From contig NZ_CP107947.1 in the NCBI RefSeq assembly GCF_036059255.1, forward strand, positions 1,240,001 through 1,304,000: a stretch of 64,000 nucleotides of DNA, in the 5' to 3' direction. The notes beneath the pieces were generated by a model. It was given only the letters and a program-made list of their open reading frames with translations. It ran no database searches and was not told the DNA's origin. This DNA is from Micromonospora sp. NBC_00389 (GTDB lineage: Bacteria; Actinomycetota; Actinomycetes; Mycobacteriales; Micromonosporaceae). The position numbers and the translations under genes were made by a program. Position 1 is the first letter of the stretch. Each line of letters starts with the position of its first letter. Below are positions 26,368-36,045 of this stretch, piece after piece.

Positions 26368-26823
26368 TCAGACGGTCGGGGCGGGCGCGCGTCGCCGGCT
26401 GACCGTTCGCACCAGGATGATGACCCAGGCCACGGCCGCGATCACGCTCGCGAGGACGAACCCCGTCAGCAGCAGCCAGGTGGACCCACCCGCCGTGGCG
26501 AAGACGCCGTTGCGTGCACCGGTGTCGCGCACCGGGACGGTGTCGCCTGCCGCCAGCCCGTCGGGCTCGTCGTAGAGGATGACGTCGGTCCGCTGGCCAC
26601 CATTCTCGGTAGCGGCGAAGTCGCCGTACCAGGTGCAGCTGCGCCGCCCACAGTCCTCGCGGACCGCGGTGAAGGTGCCCGGCGTACCCTGGCCGGCCTT
26701 CGCCTGCCATGCCGGAACCAGATCGAATGCGCCGAACATCAGCCCCGCGATGGCGATGACGGGCAGGCCGATCCAGACGAAAATCTTGGTCCGCCACTCG
26801 CTGATCTTGTTGGAGGTAGCCAT
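26368..26823 (-). CDS. DUF3592-like small membrane protein
   Basis: 151 aa from the ATG at 26823. One membrane segment at about 14-35 (FVWIGLPVIAIAGLMFG) and one at about 118-140. The loop between has GTFTAVREDCGRRSCTWYGD and ILYDEPDGLAAGDTVPVRDT, the layout of DUF3592-type two-helix proteins. Two Cys in the loop could pair. Family assignment tentative. Confidence 0.7.
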   Translation of the reverse strand: MATSNKISEWRTKIFVWIGLPVIAIAGLMFGAFDLVPAWQAKAGQGTPGTFTAVREDCGRRSCTWYGDFAATENGGQRTDVILYDEPDGLAAGDTVPVRDTGARNGVFATAGGSTWLLLTGFVLASVIAAVAWVIILVRTVSRRRAPAPTV

Positions 26824-27556
26824 GAGGGCGGAGGCTAGCGGGTCCCGTGGGAGCCGCGCTACCCCGAATGGCGCCCGGCGAGACCGTGCCCTCCGCGGGT
26901 TGCAGGCCTGCGCCGACGCTGCTAGGTGGATGTTGCCGTCTTACGAGATTAAGTTGGTGACCTGACGACCCGGACCTACTGATCTCCGTCCCCATCCGCA
27001 ACGGCCTGCGCTGAGCCGACCCCGACGGCCCCGGGAAGCCGGCATCCAGCTGCGGATCGGTGTTACCTCTCGGGGCCCCGGGTAGACGCAGGGCGCCCCC
27101 GCCATGAACACGAACCGCGCCGTGGCCGAAAGCGGTAGCGGGGTGAGGGGGTGCAGGGAACGACTCATCGCATCCCGAGGAGGAAAGATGAGCACGCAGG
27201 CTGCATCCACCAGGCAACAGCAACCCACGGCACCATCACAGCCCTCAGCCGACCGGCCGAGGCTCACGACGCGTGCCGGCCCGCCAGCGAGCGCCTCGCC
27301 GACATGCCAGAGTTCAGGACGACCGAGACGATCGGGACCAGGACCACGATCACGGCGCGCCGGGGCCAGCCGTCTTCAGGCGGAAGTCAGCAGCGAGTCA
27401 GCAAAGGCTGCACCACGTGACGACGACGGGTAGGAGGAGCGGCAACGACGCCGAGCGTGAGCGCGTAGGACGACACCTGTTGACACTTACTGGCTACCGC
27501 GATCAGGCTCCCCCGACGGGGGTCGTCCCTTTCTCCTGGAAACGCTCCACCGCTGG
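26824..27556. other. Intergenic region without supported gene
   Basis: Short Ser/Thr/Gln- and Arg-rich open frames on the plus strand (27100-27430) have no domain signal. One ATG at 27188 has AGGAGGAA upstream but gives a low-complexity product. I see no RNA gene or clear repeat. Confidence 0.35.
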
Positions 27557-28420
27557 TCACAGGTCGTCTCCCGTGCTGTCAGACAGGCCCTCGCTGGGCG
27601 GTTTGACCCCTGGAGTCAGCAGATCGTCAGCAGGCAGCGCAAAGGCATCCAAGATCCGAGCGGCATAGTCGGCCGGAGTGTGCGTATAACGATTGAGCGT
27701 CGTGGACGCCTGCTCGTGTCCCATGACCCGCTGCACCAGGTTGATCGGTACGCCGTCAGTGACCAGCCAGGTGGCGTAGGCGTGCCGCAGATCGTGGAAG
27801 CGCATCCCGCCGACGGCCTTGGCCGCCACGCACGCGACCGCCTCCCGCTCGGTGGTGAACTCGGCCGACCACTCGACGCCGTCTCGGTCTGGCCACACGG
27901 CGCGGTACCGATGCGGGCCGGTGTTGAGAACCCGGCCTAGCAGTCCGGCCCGGACCAGCGAGGGCAGCCAGACCCGTCGGCGAAAGTTCGACCGGCGCAG
28001 CGGGCGGCCGATCCGGTCGCGGAAGACGAGGGTTCGCGGCTCCGGATCTCCGGTCTCGGTCCGCAGCTGGCGCAGCGCGGAGACCAGGAAACTCGGCAGA
28101 GGCACGGTTCGGACGCCAGCACGGCTCTTTGGATACGGGCGGAGGAGGATGCCGCCGTGGGTCTCCTCGGCAACCTGGACCACGCGCAGCAGCGCACGAT
28201 CGAGGTCGACGGACGACCAGGCCAACCCGGTGCACTCACCCCGGCGCAGACCCGCGCCGCCAGCGGTGGAGACGACCGCCCGGTGGCGGGCCGGCACGGC
28301 CCGGAGCAGCTTGCCGAAGAAGTCCTCCCGGCTGATCGTGACCGCCTTCACATCTCGCGACCGGTCGCACGGGAGCTTCACTCCCTCTGCGGGGTTGGTA
28401 GCGATCAGCCGAGCCTGCAT
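27557..28420 (-). CDS. Tyrosine recombinase (integrase), N-terminally truncated
   Basis: 287 aa visible. The catalytic domain is complete: Arg in GLRRGECTGLAWSSVDL, HDLRHAYATWL (H-x-x-R), MGHEQASTT (His) and the nucleophile region LNRYTHT. The N-terminal SAM-like core-binding domain that precedes LIATNPAEGVKLP is missing. The frame is open upstream to about 28563 but low in complexity and Pro/Ala-rich, so the N-terminus seems replaced. Actinomycete phage and AICE integrases are usually about 370-420 aa. No excisionase or replication gene is next to it. It is probably a dead relic of an integrated element. Confidence 0.75.
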   Translation of the reverse strand: MQARLIATNPAEGVKLPCDRSRDVKAVTISREDFFGKLLRAVPARHRAVVSTAGGAGLRRGECTGLAWSSVDLDRALLRVVQVAEETHGGILLRPYPKSRAGVRTVPLPSFLVSALRQLRTETGDPEPRTLVFRDRIGRPLRRSNFRRRVWLPSLVRAGLLGRVLNTGPHRYRAVWPDRDGVEWSAEFTTEREAVACVAAKAVGGMRFHDLRHAYATWLVTDGVPINLVQRVMGHEQASTTLNRYTHTPADYAARILDAFALPADDLLTPGVKPPSEGLSDSTGDDL

Positions 28421-28562
28421 GCGGTTGAGCGCTACCCACCAGCGACCGTTGTCCCGCGGGAGCGCGGGTCCTGGGGCGGGCTGCTCGGGTGCTTCGCGGA
28501 CCGGTTCGCTCGGGTGGAGCCGCGCAGGTGCGCGGGTGTTCCTGAACGGGCTGGGCTGGTAA

Positions 28563-29132
28563 TCAAGCGCGACGGTGGCAGTGGGTCTCGAGCAACGACC
28601 GTAGCCCCGCGGGATCGCCGGTCACGAGGCCGCGCTTAGGCAGCACGAGTACCGCTGCACCAAGCCGCTCAGACGCGCGCAGAACGAACGACCGGTCCGT
28701 CTCGACATACCGCAGGTATTGGGACCACGCGGCCGTTTCGCTCCGGCTTGCGCTGATGAGACGTAACCCGGTGTCATCCACGGTGGCTCGGATGGACTCG
28801 GACAGCCAGGGATTCCCGCGCATGATCAGGCGTACCTGCCAGCGATAGAGCCAGCGGGCGGCGACCAGGAGCCGAAACAGCAGCAGGCCGAGCCCGATGC
28901 CGACGAGAGCCACCATGGCGAGGGCTGCGACGTCAGCCGCCGACATGGCCCGGGAGCCGTCAGAAGAGATGAGCCCAGGGAGGAGCCCGACGAGCGCGGC
29001 GACGATCAGTACCGGGACCAGCCAAGGACGCCGGACGTGGCGCCGGTGGGCGACGAAGCCGTCGAGCCAGTCGTCCTTGGTGAGGGTGTAGCTGAGTTCG
29101 ACCGGGCCGACGGTGACCTGCTCGGATGACAT
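28563..29132 (-). CDS. YcxB-like membrane protein (copy 2)
   Basis: 189 aa from the ATG at 29132. Same layout as the copy at 23849: LSYTLTKDDWLDGFVAHRRH, two membrane segments at about 40-95, then LIMRGNPWLSESIRATVDDT, VETDRSFVLRASER and VLVLPKRGL. It lies immediately upstream of the truncated integrase on the same strand. Function unknown. Confidence 0.8.
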   Translation of the reverse strand: MSSEQVTVGPVELSYTLTKDDWLDGFVAHRRHVRRPWLVPVLIVAALVGLLPGLISSDGSRAMSAADVAALAMVALVGIGLGLLLFRLLVAARWLYRWQVRLIMRGNPWLSESIRATVDDTGLRLISASRSETAAWSQYLRYVETDRSFVLRASERLGAAVLVLPKRGLVTGDPAGLRSLLETHCHRRA

Positions 29133-29261
29133 GGGAGGGCAGTGTATTCCCGGCGTCCCGTCCGTCTGGCGGATGGGTATGCCTGGTCGGCCGACAACTG
29201 TGCCCTCGCGTTCGACGCTACTCAGTTAAGGAACCGTCGATGGTGCGCCCGATCGACCTGG

Positions 29262-29477
29262 CTAGTGGATCTGGCGACGGTCGGACTCCTGGCGAACCGC
29301 CGCCGTGAGATTCCGCCAGGTGCCGGCCGACGTCTTCATCATCCGGTCGACCATCGCCCGGGCAGATGCCTCGTCGGTGAAGTCGTACGACACCCCCTGC
29401 CCTCCATCACCGCCGAGGCGGCCACGGACCCGCCCGAGCCGACCGTCCGACAGCAGCCAGATGTCGCGCCGGGCCAT
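29262..29477 (-). CDS. Small conserved hypothetical protein (71 aa)
   Basis: The ATG at 29477 has GGGAGC about ten bases upstream. The product begins ARRDIWLLSDGRLGRVRGR, followed by YDFTDEASARAMVDRMM and WRNLTAAVRQESDR. It is soluble and basic. Charged C-terminal helices and the aromatic-rich start suggest a real small protein rather than noise. Family not certain. Confidence 0.5.
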   Translation of the reverse strand: MARRDIWLLSDGRLGRVRGRLGGDGGQGVSYDFTDEASARAMVDRMMKTSAGTWRNLTAAVRQESDRRQIH

Positions 29478-29752
29478 GCAGCCCCAGCTCCCGTTCCACC
29501 AGCGACCACGTATCGCCACTACCAGGACCCTACTCGAACACGCGTACGAACCAGCTGGCTGCCGGCGTGGCATGCCGGCGATGTCGGGCTCCATTAGATG
29601 GGTGACGGATCGGTGTCAGATGTTGGGTGACAGTCCCCGGCCTCTCCGCGCTTCGGGGTCCACAGTGCGTGCTGACGTGCCGCGGATCGGCGAGACATGT
29701 GATCATCGACGCGGTGGGCATTGGCAATCCAGACACCGCCCCGGCTGTGTGC

Positions 29753-30252
29753 TCAGCGCTTGACGACGCCGATCACGTTTTCCACCGGCACTGGGCCGTT
29801 GTGCGAGGAGTCGTTGGCCGCCTCTCGGTAGTCGCCGAGGAGGTAAAGCTTGCCCGCGGGAACGGTGGTGGACTCGAACGCCGCTGGGGCCCCGAAGGCC
29901 GGTTCAGTGACGTAGGGCTCGTCCTGGGGGGTGCCGTTACGGATGATCCGGCCCTGAGCGTTGCAGCAGGCGATGGTGTCACCGGGCACCGCCACCACTC
30001 GTAAGATTCGTGGCGTTCCATCCGGATTCCAGCCGTGGCTGTCCGGTGGATCGAACACCACAATGTCGCCCGTGCGCGGTTGGTAGTCGCCCGACTCCAC
30101 CACCTTGGCGGTGACAACCGAACCTTCCGTGATCGTTGGCTCCATGGTGGGGGAGTTGACCTCGTAGCGCTTGTTCCGGGCACCATCGCCGAGCGTCCCG
30201 CAGGCGGTCAGCGAAACGACGAGTCCGACCAGGACGACCATCTTCCGCACGC
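29753..30252 (-). CDS. S26 signal-peptidase-like lipoprotein lacking the catalytic dyad
   Basis: 166 aa from the GTG at 30252 (ATG at 30243 is an alternative). Lipobox LTAC replaces the usual uncleaved membrane anchor. The S26 boxes are present: NSPTMEPTI, GDIVVFDPP, RVVAVPGDTI and LGDYREAANDSS. The residue before the Met of the first box is Thr instead of the nucleophilic Ser, and the Lys that normally precedes RV in the third box is Leu. Both dyad residues are therefore missing, so it is unlikely to cleave pre-proteins. Its role is unknown; substrate binding or a chaperone role is a guess. Confidence 0.8.
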
Positions 30253-30794
30253 CTGGATCATGCCAGGCCGCTTCGCGCCAAGCGATGTCGGCGCTGGCCC
30301 TGCTGCAGTTGGAGCGGTCGGCTGCGCAGAGTGTGGCTCGCTGCGCGGCCACCACCGTCACGGTCAGTGCCGGTAGAGCAACCGCATCATGGAACAGATC
30401 AAGTGAAGCCAACGTGTAACCCCGTTGGTGTCCCAGGCCTCGTAGGCCGCCTGCATCAACGCGTACTGGATGTCGGTCTCCACTGGTCGCCCTTCCCTGG
30501 TTGGCGTCGAGGGTCGTGCAGCAGGCTCCTCGCAGTTCGCCCGTGCCCGGGACTTCGCTGCGAGGTAGGCGTGCAGGAGCCGGGCATGGGCCGAACAGCC
30601 GATCCGCTCTGTCGTCCAGCGTGCATGCTGTGGGCCGCGCGACCGACCGTCCTCGGCCCGAAAAGGTGACCGTCACGGATTGATGACTGATAGCAGAGCT
30701 CCTCGGGTTGTGCCTGGTCCGGACGGTCGTTGATCCTGTCGGGCTGCCCAGTTCCCGCCGGCGAGCGGGAACCGACACTCAACCAAGGGGTTCT
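30253..30794. other. Intergenic region without supported gene
   Basis: No recognisable coding stretch on either strand. The end of the region carries a weak G-rich sequence before the orphan signal peptide at 30795. Confidence 0.35.
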
Positions 30795-31159
30795 ATGCGC
30801 ACGCTCAGAATTCTCGGCGCCGCGGTCGGCGCGTTCGTTCTCTCGTCCCTGGCTCTGGCCGGTTCCGCCCAGGCCGCGCGCGAGGGGTAGACGTATCGAT
30901 GCCCCGCCAGGGCAGGGCGAGCGGTGGCGGCTCCGTCCCATCGGCGATCACGGCAACGGGTACGGCTGCCCATCCGGCCCCGACCACCGGTCCGGCCCCG
31001 ACCAGGACGCCACCCCCGGCCACCGCACCGGCGCAAACGACCGGACCGGAACCGACAATCGAGACACCCTCGCCGGAGCCCTCCATGCTCAACCTCTGCC
31101 TGGGCCCCCTACGGCTACCGCTAGTGGACCCGCTCCTCTGTCCACCAGCCAGTCCCTGA
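30795..31159 (+). pseudogene. Secreted protein relic with orphan signal peptide
   Basis: An ATG at 30795 encodes a convincing signal peptide (RTLRILGAAVGAFVLSSLAL, then AGSAQAA), but the frame stops after 31 codons at 30890. In another frame to 31159 there is a Pro/Thr/Ala-rich stretch ending in LNLCLGPLRLPL. A frameshift right after the signal sequence would explain both pieces. IS6-like sequence begins immediately downstream. Confidence 0.4.
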
Positions 31160-31160
31160 G

Positions 31161-31605
31161 GTGCGCAGCTACTTCGCCTGCGTCACCTATCCCTCATGCA
31201 ACAACCGCTGGCCCCCGAAGTCGGCGTTCGTCGGGTTCCGGTTCCCGGCAGAGGTGATCGTCGTCGCGCTGCTGTGGTACCAGCGGTACAACCTCTCCTA
31301 CCGCGACGTTGAAGAGCTGCTGGTCGAGCGTGGTGTGCAGGTCGACCACGTCACGGTCTACCTGTGGGTGCAGCGGTTCACGCCGCTGCTGGCCGACGCC
31401 GCGCGGTTTTGCCGGCACTCACAAGGTGACAGGTGGCTCGTCGACGAAACCTACGTCAAGGTCCAAGGGGGTCTGGCGGTACGTATACCGGGCGATCGAC
31501 CAACACGGGCAGGTCATCGACGTACTCGTCTCGGGGACCTCGTCGGGGGCCTTTCATGCCTCCAACGGCCTGGCCGCCCAATGCCCGGCATTCGGACCAG
31601 GCTGA
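31161..31605 (+). pseudogene. IS6-family transposase remnant
   Basis: FRFPAEVIVVALLWYQRYNL, SYRDVEELLVERGVQVDHVT and RWLVDETYVKVQG are the N-terminal half of an IS6/IS240-type transposase, including the first catalytic Asp. After a frameshift at about 31465, WRYVYRAIDQHGQVIDVLVS continues in another frame with the second Asp. The catalytic Glu region and C-terminus are missing. No terminal inverted repeats were identified. Confidence 0.85.
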
Positions 31606-31767
31606 AACGGAATCTGCCGCGGCGCCGCCATAAGGGGACCGGTGTCGCCGAGCCGGTCTCCGGCCGGGGTGGCGGCCCTGGTTGTGCTGGATCTGTGTCC
31701 GTAGATCTTCACCCCGCAAGCCGCCGTCAGGCTATCCGGGCATCACATGGACCTGGCCCGGTCACAC

Positions 31768-33285
31768 CTACACCAGCCTGGCGTCGATCCGGTCCACGTG
31801 GCCGGTCAGCGTCTCGTGCCCGGGCTTGGTGAGCTTGCCGCCTTTGTACAGGTCGTCGAGCTTGTCCCGCAGCTTCTTACTCTCCTCCTGCGCCCGGCCG
31901 GTGTCCCCCTCGGCGATCTGGCGGGCGATCGCATCGACCTTGCTGTGCAGGTCCTTGGCAGCATCCGGGTTGAGTTGTCCCGTCTGCACCTGATGCTGGA
32001 TCGCCAACCGCATCGCCACGATGGGATCGGTGGGGGTCGTGGTCGTGGTTGGACGGGGCGATGTGCTCGTCGGGGATGGCGCCACCTGATCGCTTGTCGA
32101 CGCCCGCGTCCGCGGGGCTTTCGTCGTGGGCGCGGCTGTCGTAGGTACGACTACGACCGCCGGCTCAACAAGCGGCGCGGAGGGGGTCGGCGTCGCTACG
32201 GCCTGCGCGGCCGGCCGCGATCGATCGGAGTTCAGCCAGGCAATCGCTGCGACGGCGAGAAGAACGGCAGCGACGACTGCAGCCGCCATCCCGGCGGGGC
32301 CGCGACGACGGCGCTGTTTCGCTGGCGGAGCCGCGCGATCTGCCCGCGACACATCCGGGACACCGGCAGGTGGTCCGCCCGCAGCGACCACCGCCATGTT
32401 GGGCATGGTCACGGGACCGGCCGCGCCCGGCAATCCCGGGACGGTTACCGCCGACGCACCCAGGTCCGGCGTGCCCAACAAAGCCGCGAACCGCACCCGC
32501 ACCTGTCTGGCGTCAGACGGACGGTCGGCCGGCTTCTTCGCCAGCAACTCGGCCGCCAGGGCATCGAGGTCGAGCGGGATGCCGTCGCGGCGGGCGCTCA
32601 GCGGCGTGGGCGGCTGATTGCGGTGCTGGTGGAGGACGCTTAGCGGATCGCCGGTAAAGGGCGGAGCCCCGGCGAGCAGGGCATAGACAGTGCAGCCCAA
32701 TGCATACAGGTCCGCTCGGGCGTCGAGCGGGGCGGCGCTGGCCTGCTCCGGTGCCATGTAAGCGGTGGTCCCGAGGACAGTCGCCGCGCCGGTGAGGGTG
32801 TTCTGCCCAGCGTGCGGCAGACGGGCGATACCGAAGTCGCAGATCTTCACCACGCCGGTCGGCGTAAGGATCAGGTTCCCCGGCTTGATGTCACGGTGGA
32901 TCACGCCCGCGGTGTGTGCGGCGCTGAGCCCGTCACAGGTCTGAACCGCGATCGTCAGCGCCTGGGCGAGCGGTAACGGGCCCTCAGCCAACAGCGCCGA
33001 GACGCTGCGGCCCTCCACCAGTTCCATGACGAGATAGGGATCCCCATCGTCGGTGCCGAAGTCGTACACGCCGACGACGTTGGGGTGCGCCAACCTCGCC
33101 GCCGAACGCGCCTCGCGGTCGAAGCGCTCCAGCGCCATAGGTTCGGTGAGGCCGGCCCCGGCCAGCACCTTGATCGCCACTGGTCGGTCCAGCCGCAGGT
33201 CCCGGCCATGCCACACGGCGGCCATGCCACCGCTGCCCAGCAACCGCTCGGGCTGGTACCGACCACCCAACACACGTCTCAGCAC
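31768..33285 (-). CDS. Membrane Ser/Thr protein kinase
   Basis: The GTG at 33285, with GGAAAGG upstream, gives about 505 aa. Kinase domain at residues 8-265: LLGSGGMAAVWHG (P loop), VAIKVL (Lys), VIHRDIKPGN (catalytic loop), KICDFGIA (DFG) and AYMAPEQ. A juxtamembrane linker and one membrane segment follow (GMAAAVVAAVLLAVAAIAWL), then a Thr/Pro-rich extracellular stalk. The C-terminal region of about 70 residues (PIVAMRLAIQHQVQ to TGHVDRID) is helical and charged. It has no PASTA repeats, so the external ligand is different from PknB. Monocistronic. Confidence 0.93.
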   Translation of the reverse strand: MLRRVLGGRYQPERLLGSGGMAAVWHGRDLRLDRPVAIKVLAGAGLTEPMALERFDREARSAARLAHPNVVGVYDFGTDDGDPYLVMELVEGRSVSALLAEGPLPLAQALTIAVQTCDGLSAAHTAGVIHRDIKPGNLILTPTGVVKICDFGIARLPHAGQNTLTGAATVLGTTAYMAPEQASAAPLDARADLYALGCTVYALLAGAPPFTGDPLSVLHQHRNQPPTPLSARRDGIPLDLDALAAELLAKKPADRPSDARQVRVRFAALLGTPDLGASAVTVPGLPGAAGPVTMPNMAVVAAGGPPAGVPDVSRADRAAPPAKQRRRRGPAGMAAAVVAAVLLAVAAIAWLNSDRSRPAAQAVATPTPSAPLVEPAVVVVPTTAAPTTKAPRTRASTSDQVAPSPTSTSPRPTTTTTPTDPIVAMRLAIQHQVQTGQLNPDAAKDLHSKVDAIARQIAEGDTGRAQEESKKLRDKLDDLYKGGKLTKPGHETLTGHVDRIDARLV

Positions 33286-33429
33286 AGCGTAACCTTTCCG
33301 CTCCCGCCCGCCGCTCCACCGCTTCAAGAGCGCTCTGCAGTGCAACGAACCATCGGATTAAGAGGACGCCGGCCGCGCCTTGGTCAACCTTCGCCACCTC
33401 GGCAGCCGTCCCCTGCTGGCTTGGCTCGC

Positions 33430-33570
33430 CGTGCTGTTCTGGAGCCGGCTTTCGGGTCAACGGACCCTTGCCTGGCTGACCGTCTGCCGATGCCTGGCCC
33501 GAGACTACGAACGCCACCCCGAAGTCTCCGCAGCGACCCGCCGAATCACCCGCGACCGACCCGCACGCCG
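33430..33570 (+). pseudogene. IS5-type transposase, C-terminal remnant
   Basis: The plus strand reads RTLAWLTVCRCLARDYERHP followed by EVSAATRRI, the end of IS5-group transposases (the R-x-x-ARDYER motif after the catalytic Glu). Nothing of the rest of the enzyme is present. The surrounding sequence at 33286-33709 holds no other gene. Confidence 0.7.
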
Positions 33571-33709
33571 TCAAGCCCGCCGCACTCACCTGGACCTGAT
33601 CAACACCCTCGCAGAGCCGGTGGGGAATTTCGTGAGCATTGCCACAACTCCTTCCCTTCCGACAGATCGGACTCGTTACGGTCAGCCCCTGGAGATCAGG
33701 AGGCGCACG

Positions 33710-34309
33710 ATGTTGGTGAAGCGAGGCAGGACCCGTCGTTCGGCCAAGATGGCCGCGGCGATGGCAGCGGTATTGATCGCGGGCTCGGCCTGCGGCGGTG
33801 AGGGGCAGCAGGCGGATGCTGGGGTTGCCTGGGAAGCGCCAACGTCGAGCGCGCCGCAAATCAGCGCACCGGCTCGGCTCGCGGAGATCACCTCGGCTTG
33901 CAAGCTGCTGCCCGCCGCAGTAACCGTGAAGGTGCTCGGCGGGTCCGCCGATACGAAGCTGAGCGCCGAGGAACAGCCGGTCGACGAGACCGAGGCGAGG
34001 CGCAGGTACTCCTGTGCCTACGGCCGCGACGGCCAGGAAGCATTTTCCTTCATTGTGCAGGTCAGCCCGGATCGGGCCGACACTGCGCGAGAGTCGATCG
34101 ACGCCATCGCCAACGCGAGCGGCGCGAAGACGACCAGGATCGAAGATCTGGGCACGGACGCCGTTACCTATGAGAGCGACGGCGCTCGGGTGCTGGCCGT
34201 CGCCGTGCCCTACGAGAAGGAGCTGCGACTGCTGTTGTTCACCGGCCCAACGATCGTGCCGCAAAGCAAGTTCACCGAACTCGCCCAGCACGTCATCCCC
34301 CAGATCTGA
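33710..34309 (+). CDS. Lipoprotein, DUF3558-like
   Basis: 199 aa. ATG at 33710 with a near-consensus AGGAGG upstream. Signal peptide with lipobox GSAC, followed by a Ser/Pro linker. The soluble domain has ITSACKLLPAAVTVKVLGGS, RRRYSCAYG (second Cys), SIDAIANASG and FTELAQHVIPQI. This resembles the DUF3558 lipoprotein fold (two conserved Cys and an alpha/beta arrangement), but the assignment is by pattern only. Monocistronic between the kinase and recQ. Confidence 0.75.
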   Translation: MLVKRGRTRRSAKMAAAMAAVLIAGSACGGEGQQADAGVAWEAPTSSAPQISAPARLAEITSACKLLPAAVTVKVLGGSADTKLSAEEQPVDETEARRRYSCAYGRDGQEAFSFIVQVSPDRADTARESIDAIANASGAKTTRIEDLGTDAVTYESDGARVLAVAVPYEKELRLLLFTGPTIVPQSKFTELAQHVIPQI

Positions 34310-34404
34310 GTGCCAGGGCACCGTCGGACAGGACACACATCTCAGGCTGACGCCTGTCTTGCCGCACGAGCCGAGCCGGGGACCAGGGCTGCCCGGGTGG
34401 TGTT

Positions 34405-36045
34405 TCAGCGGTTATTCGCCTCGACCGCCAGCAGGCCCTGCGACTGCACGACGGAGACCGACAGGGTCTTGTAGCCGACATCGTCGAAGAGCACGGTCAT
34501 GCGGTCGTTCTCGTACCCGAGGACCATGCCTGATCCCCATTTGGCGTGACGCACGGTGCTGTGGAGTGGGTACGGCCCATCATCCGGTAGCACGTCTGAG
34601 GTGCCGCCGTGGCAGTTGTCGCAGTGCCCGCAGGGTCGGCTCATCTGCTCTCCGAAGTAACCCAGTAGCGACTGCATGCGGCAACCCCGACTCTCGGCGA
34701 AGCGGCGCATCATGTCGGTGCGGGAACGCTGCCCAGCCTGATAGCGGCCGTACTCGGTCAGTGCCTCCCGAGCCGCCTGATCGGGCAGGGGCGCGTATCG
34801 AGCGACGCTCAGTTCGCCCGTAGGCTCCGTCGTCACCGCGCCGACCTGCTCAAGCAGAGCGATGTGGCTGGCGACCTTGCGCTGGCCAAGACCGGTGACC
34901 TTTGCCAGCGCGGTGCGCGTCACCGAGCCGCTGTGCAGGACCGCTGCGACAGCCCGCAGCTCTTCCAGCGCGGGTGCGCCACCGGTGAAGAATCGTTGCA
35001 GGGCGACGTCCTCGGCTCGAAAGAGCAGCAACGCCTGTGCTGGCTCACCGTCGCGCCCTGCACGCCCGATCTCCTGCAAGTAGCTGTCCGGTGAGTCGGG
35101 CAGCGCAACGTGCGCCACCCACCGGATGTTCCGCTTGTCGATGCCCATGCCGAACGCCGACGTGGCGACCATGATCGACACCCGGTCAGCAAGGAAATCG
35201 TCGTGGCGGCGGTGACGCACGCCGGCCGCCATGCCGCCGTGATAGGCCTGCGCGGAGAAACCCGCGTCGGACAGCCGCTCGGCGAGTTCCTCGGCGGCAC
35301 GGCGAGTCGGCACATACACGATGCCGGGCGGGTCGCCCGCCTTAAGCATGGCGAGCAGCTTGCGCCAGCGCTGGTCCTCACTGGGGCAGTGCGTAGCCGC
35401 GACGAAGAGATTCGGACGGTCCAACCCGGATAGAACGAGCCGCGGCTTACGCATGCCGAGCCGCGCGGTGATGTCGTCGCGCACAGGCGGCGATGCCGTG
35501 GCGGTCAGCGCCACAACCGGGGGGCGGCCCAAGCCGCGGATCAGATGGCCGATAGCGAGATAATCAGGGCGGAAATCGTGCCCCCACGACGAGATGCAGT
35601 GCGCCTCGTCAACCGCCACCAACGCCGGATGTAGCGCGCGGACCTCGGCCAGCCGCTGCGGCGAACTGAGCTGTTCCGGCGTGATGAACAAGAACTTCGC
35701 GGCGCCCGAACGCAGCTCGGCCAGCGCTGCCGCCTGTTTGCTCGGGCTCTCCGCGGAGCTGATCCGGACCGCCCGCAACGCCGGATCACGCCGCTCGTTG
35801 AGGTTGCCGATCTGGTCCTGCTGCAACGCCAGCAGCGGTGAGATCACCACCGTGGGGCCGCGCAGCAGCGTGGCAGGGACCTGGTACACCGCAGATTTCC
35901 CGCCCCCAGTGGGCAGCACGACGAGCGCGTCTCGGCCCGCCAGCAGCGCACGCATCGCGCGCAACTGCGTAGCGCGCAGCTTCTGCCAGCCGAAGTGTCT
36001 ACGGGCCGCGCGGCGTAGCCGCAGCGAGCGAAAGATCAGCATCAT
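34405..36045 (-). CDS. RecQ-family ATP-dependent DNA helicase
   Basis: 546 aa from the ATG at 36045. Helicase motifs in order: Q-motif-like FGWQKLRATQLRAMRALLAG, LPTGGGKSAVYQVP (I), VVISPLLALQQDQ (Ia), AVDEAHCISSWGHDFR (II, RecQ aromatic-rich loop), ALTATA (III), GIVYVPTRR (IV), ATSAFGMGIDK (V) and QEIGRAGRDG (VI). The zinc-binding region is CRMQSLLG to CGHCDNC. No HRDC domain; the C-terminal about 50 residues (HAKWGSGMVLGYENDRMTVL) look like a small beta domain. It repairs and restarts replication forks by unwinding DNA. A 233-bp internal piece is duplicated at 58290-58522. Confidence 0.95.
   Translation of the reverse strand: MMLIFRSLRLRRAARRHFGWQKLRATQLRAMRALLAGRDALVVLPTGGGKSAVYQVPATLLRGPTVVISPLLALQQDQIGNLNERRDPALRAVRISSAESPSKQAAALAELRSGAAKFLFITPEQLSSPQRLAEVRALHPALVAVDEAHCISSWGHDFRPDYLAIGHLIRGLGRPPVVALTATASPPVRDDITARLGMRKPRLVLSGLDRPNLFVAATHCPSEDQRWRKLLAMLKAGDPPGIVYVPTRRAAEELAERLSDAGFSAQAYHGGMAAGVRHRRHDDFLADRVSIMVATSAFGMGIDKRNIRWVAHVALPDSPDSYLQEIGRAGRDGEPAQALLLFRAEDVALQRFFTGGAPALEELRAVAAVLHSGSVTRTALAKVTGLGQRKVASHIALLEQVGAVTTEPTGELSVARYAPLPDQAAREALTEYGRYQAGQRSRTDMMRRFAESRGCRMQSLLGYFGEQMSRPCGHCDNCHGGTSDVLPDDGPYPLHSTVRHAKWGSGMVLGYENDRMTVLFDDVGYKTLSVSVVQSQGLLAVEANNR

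Noticed and set aside
31747..32643. 298-codon plus-strand frame opposite the Ser/Thr kinase
   Set aside because: Antisense to the kinase stalk and juxtamembrane region; Arg/Gly-rich without motifs.
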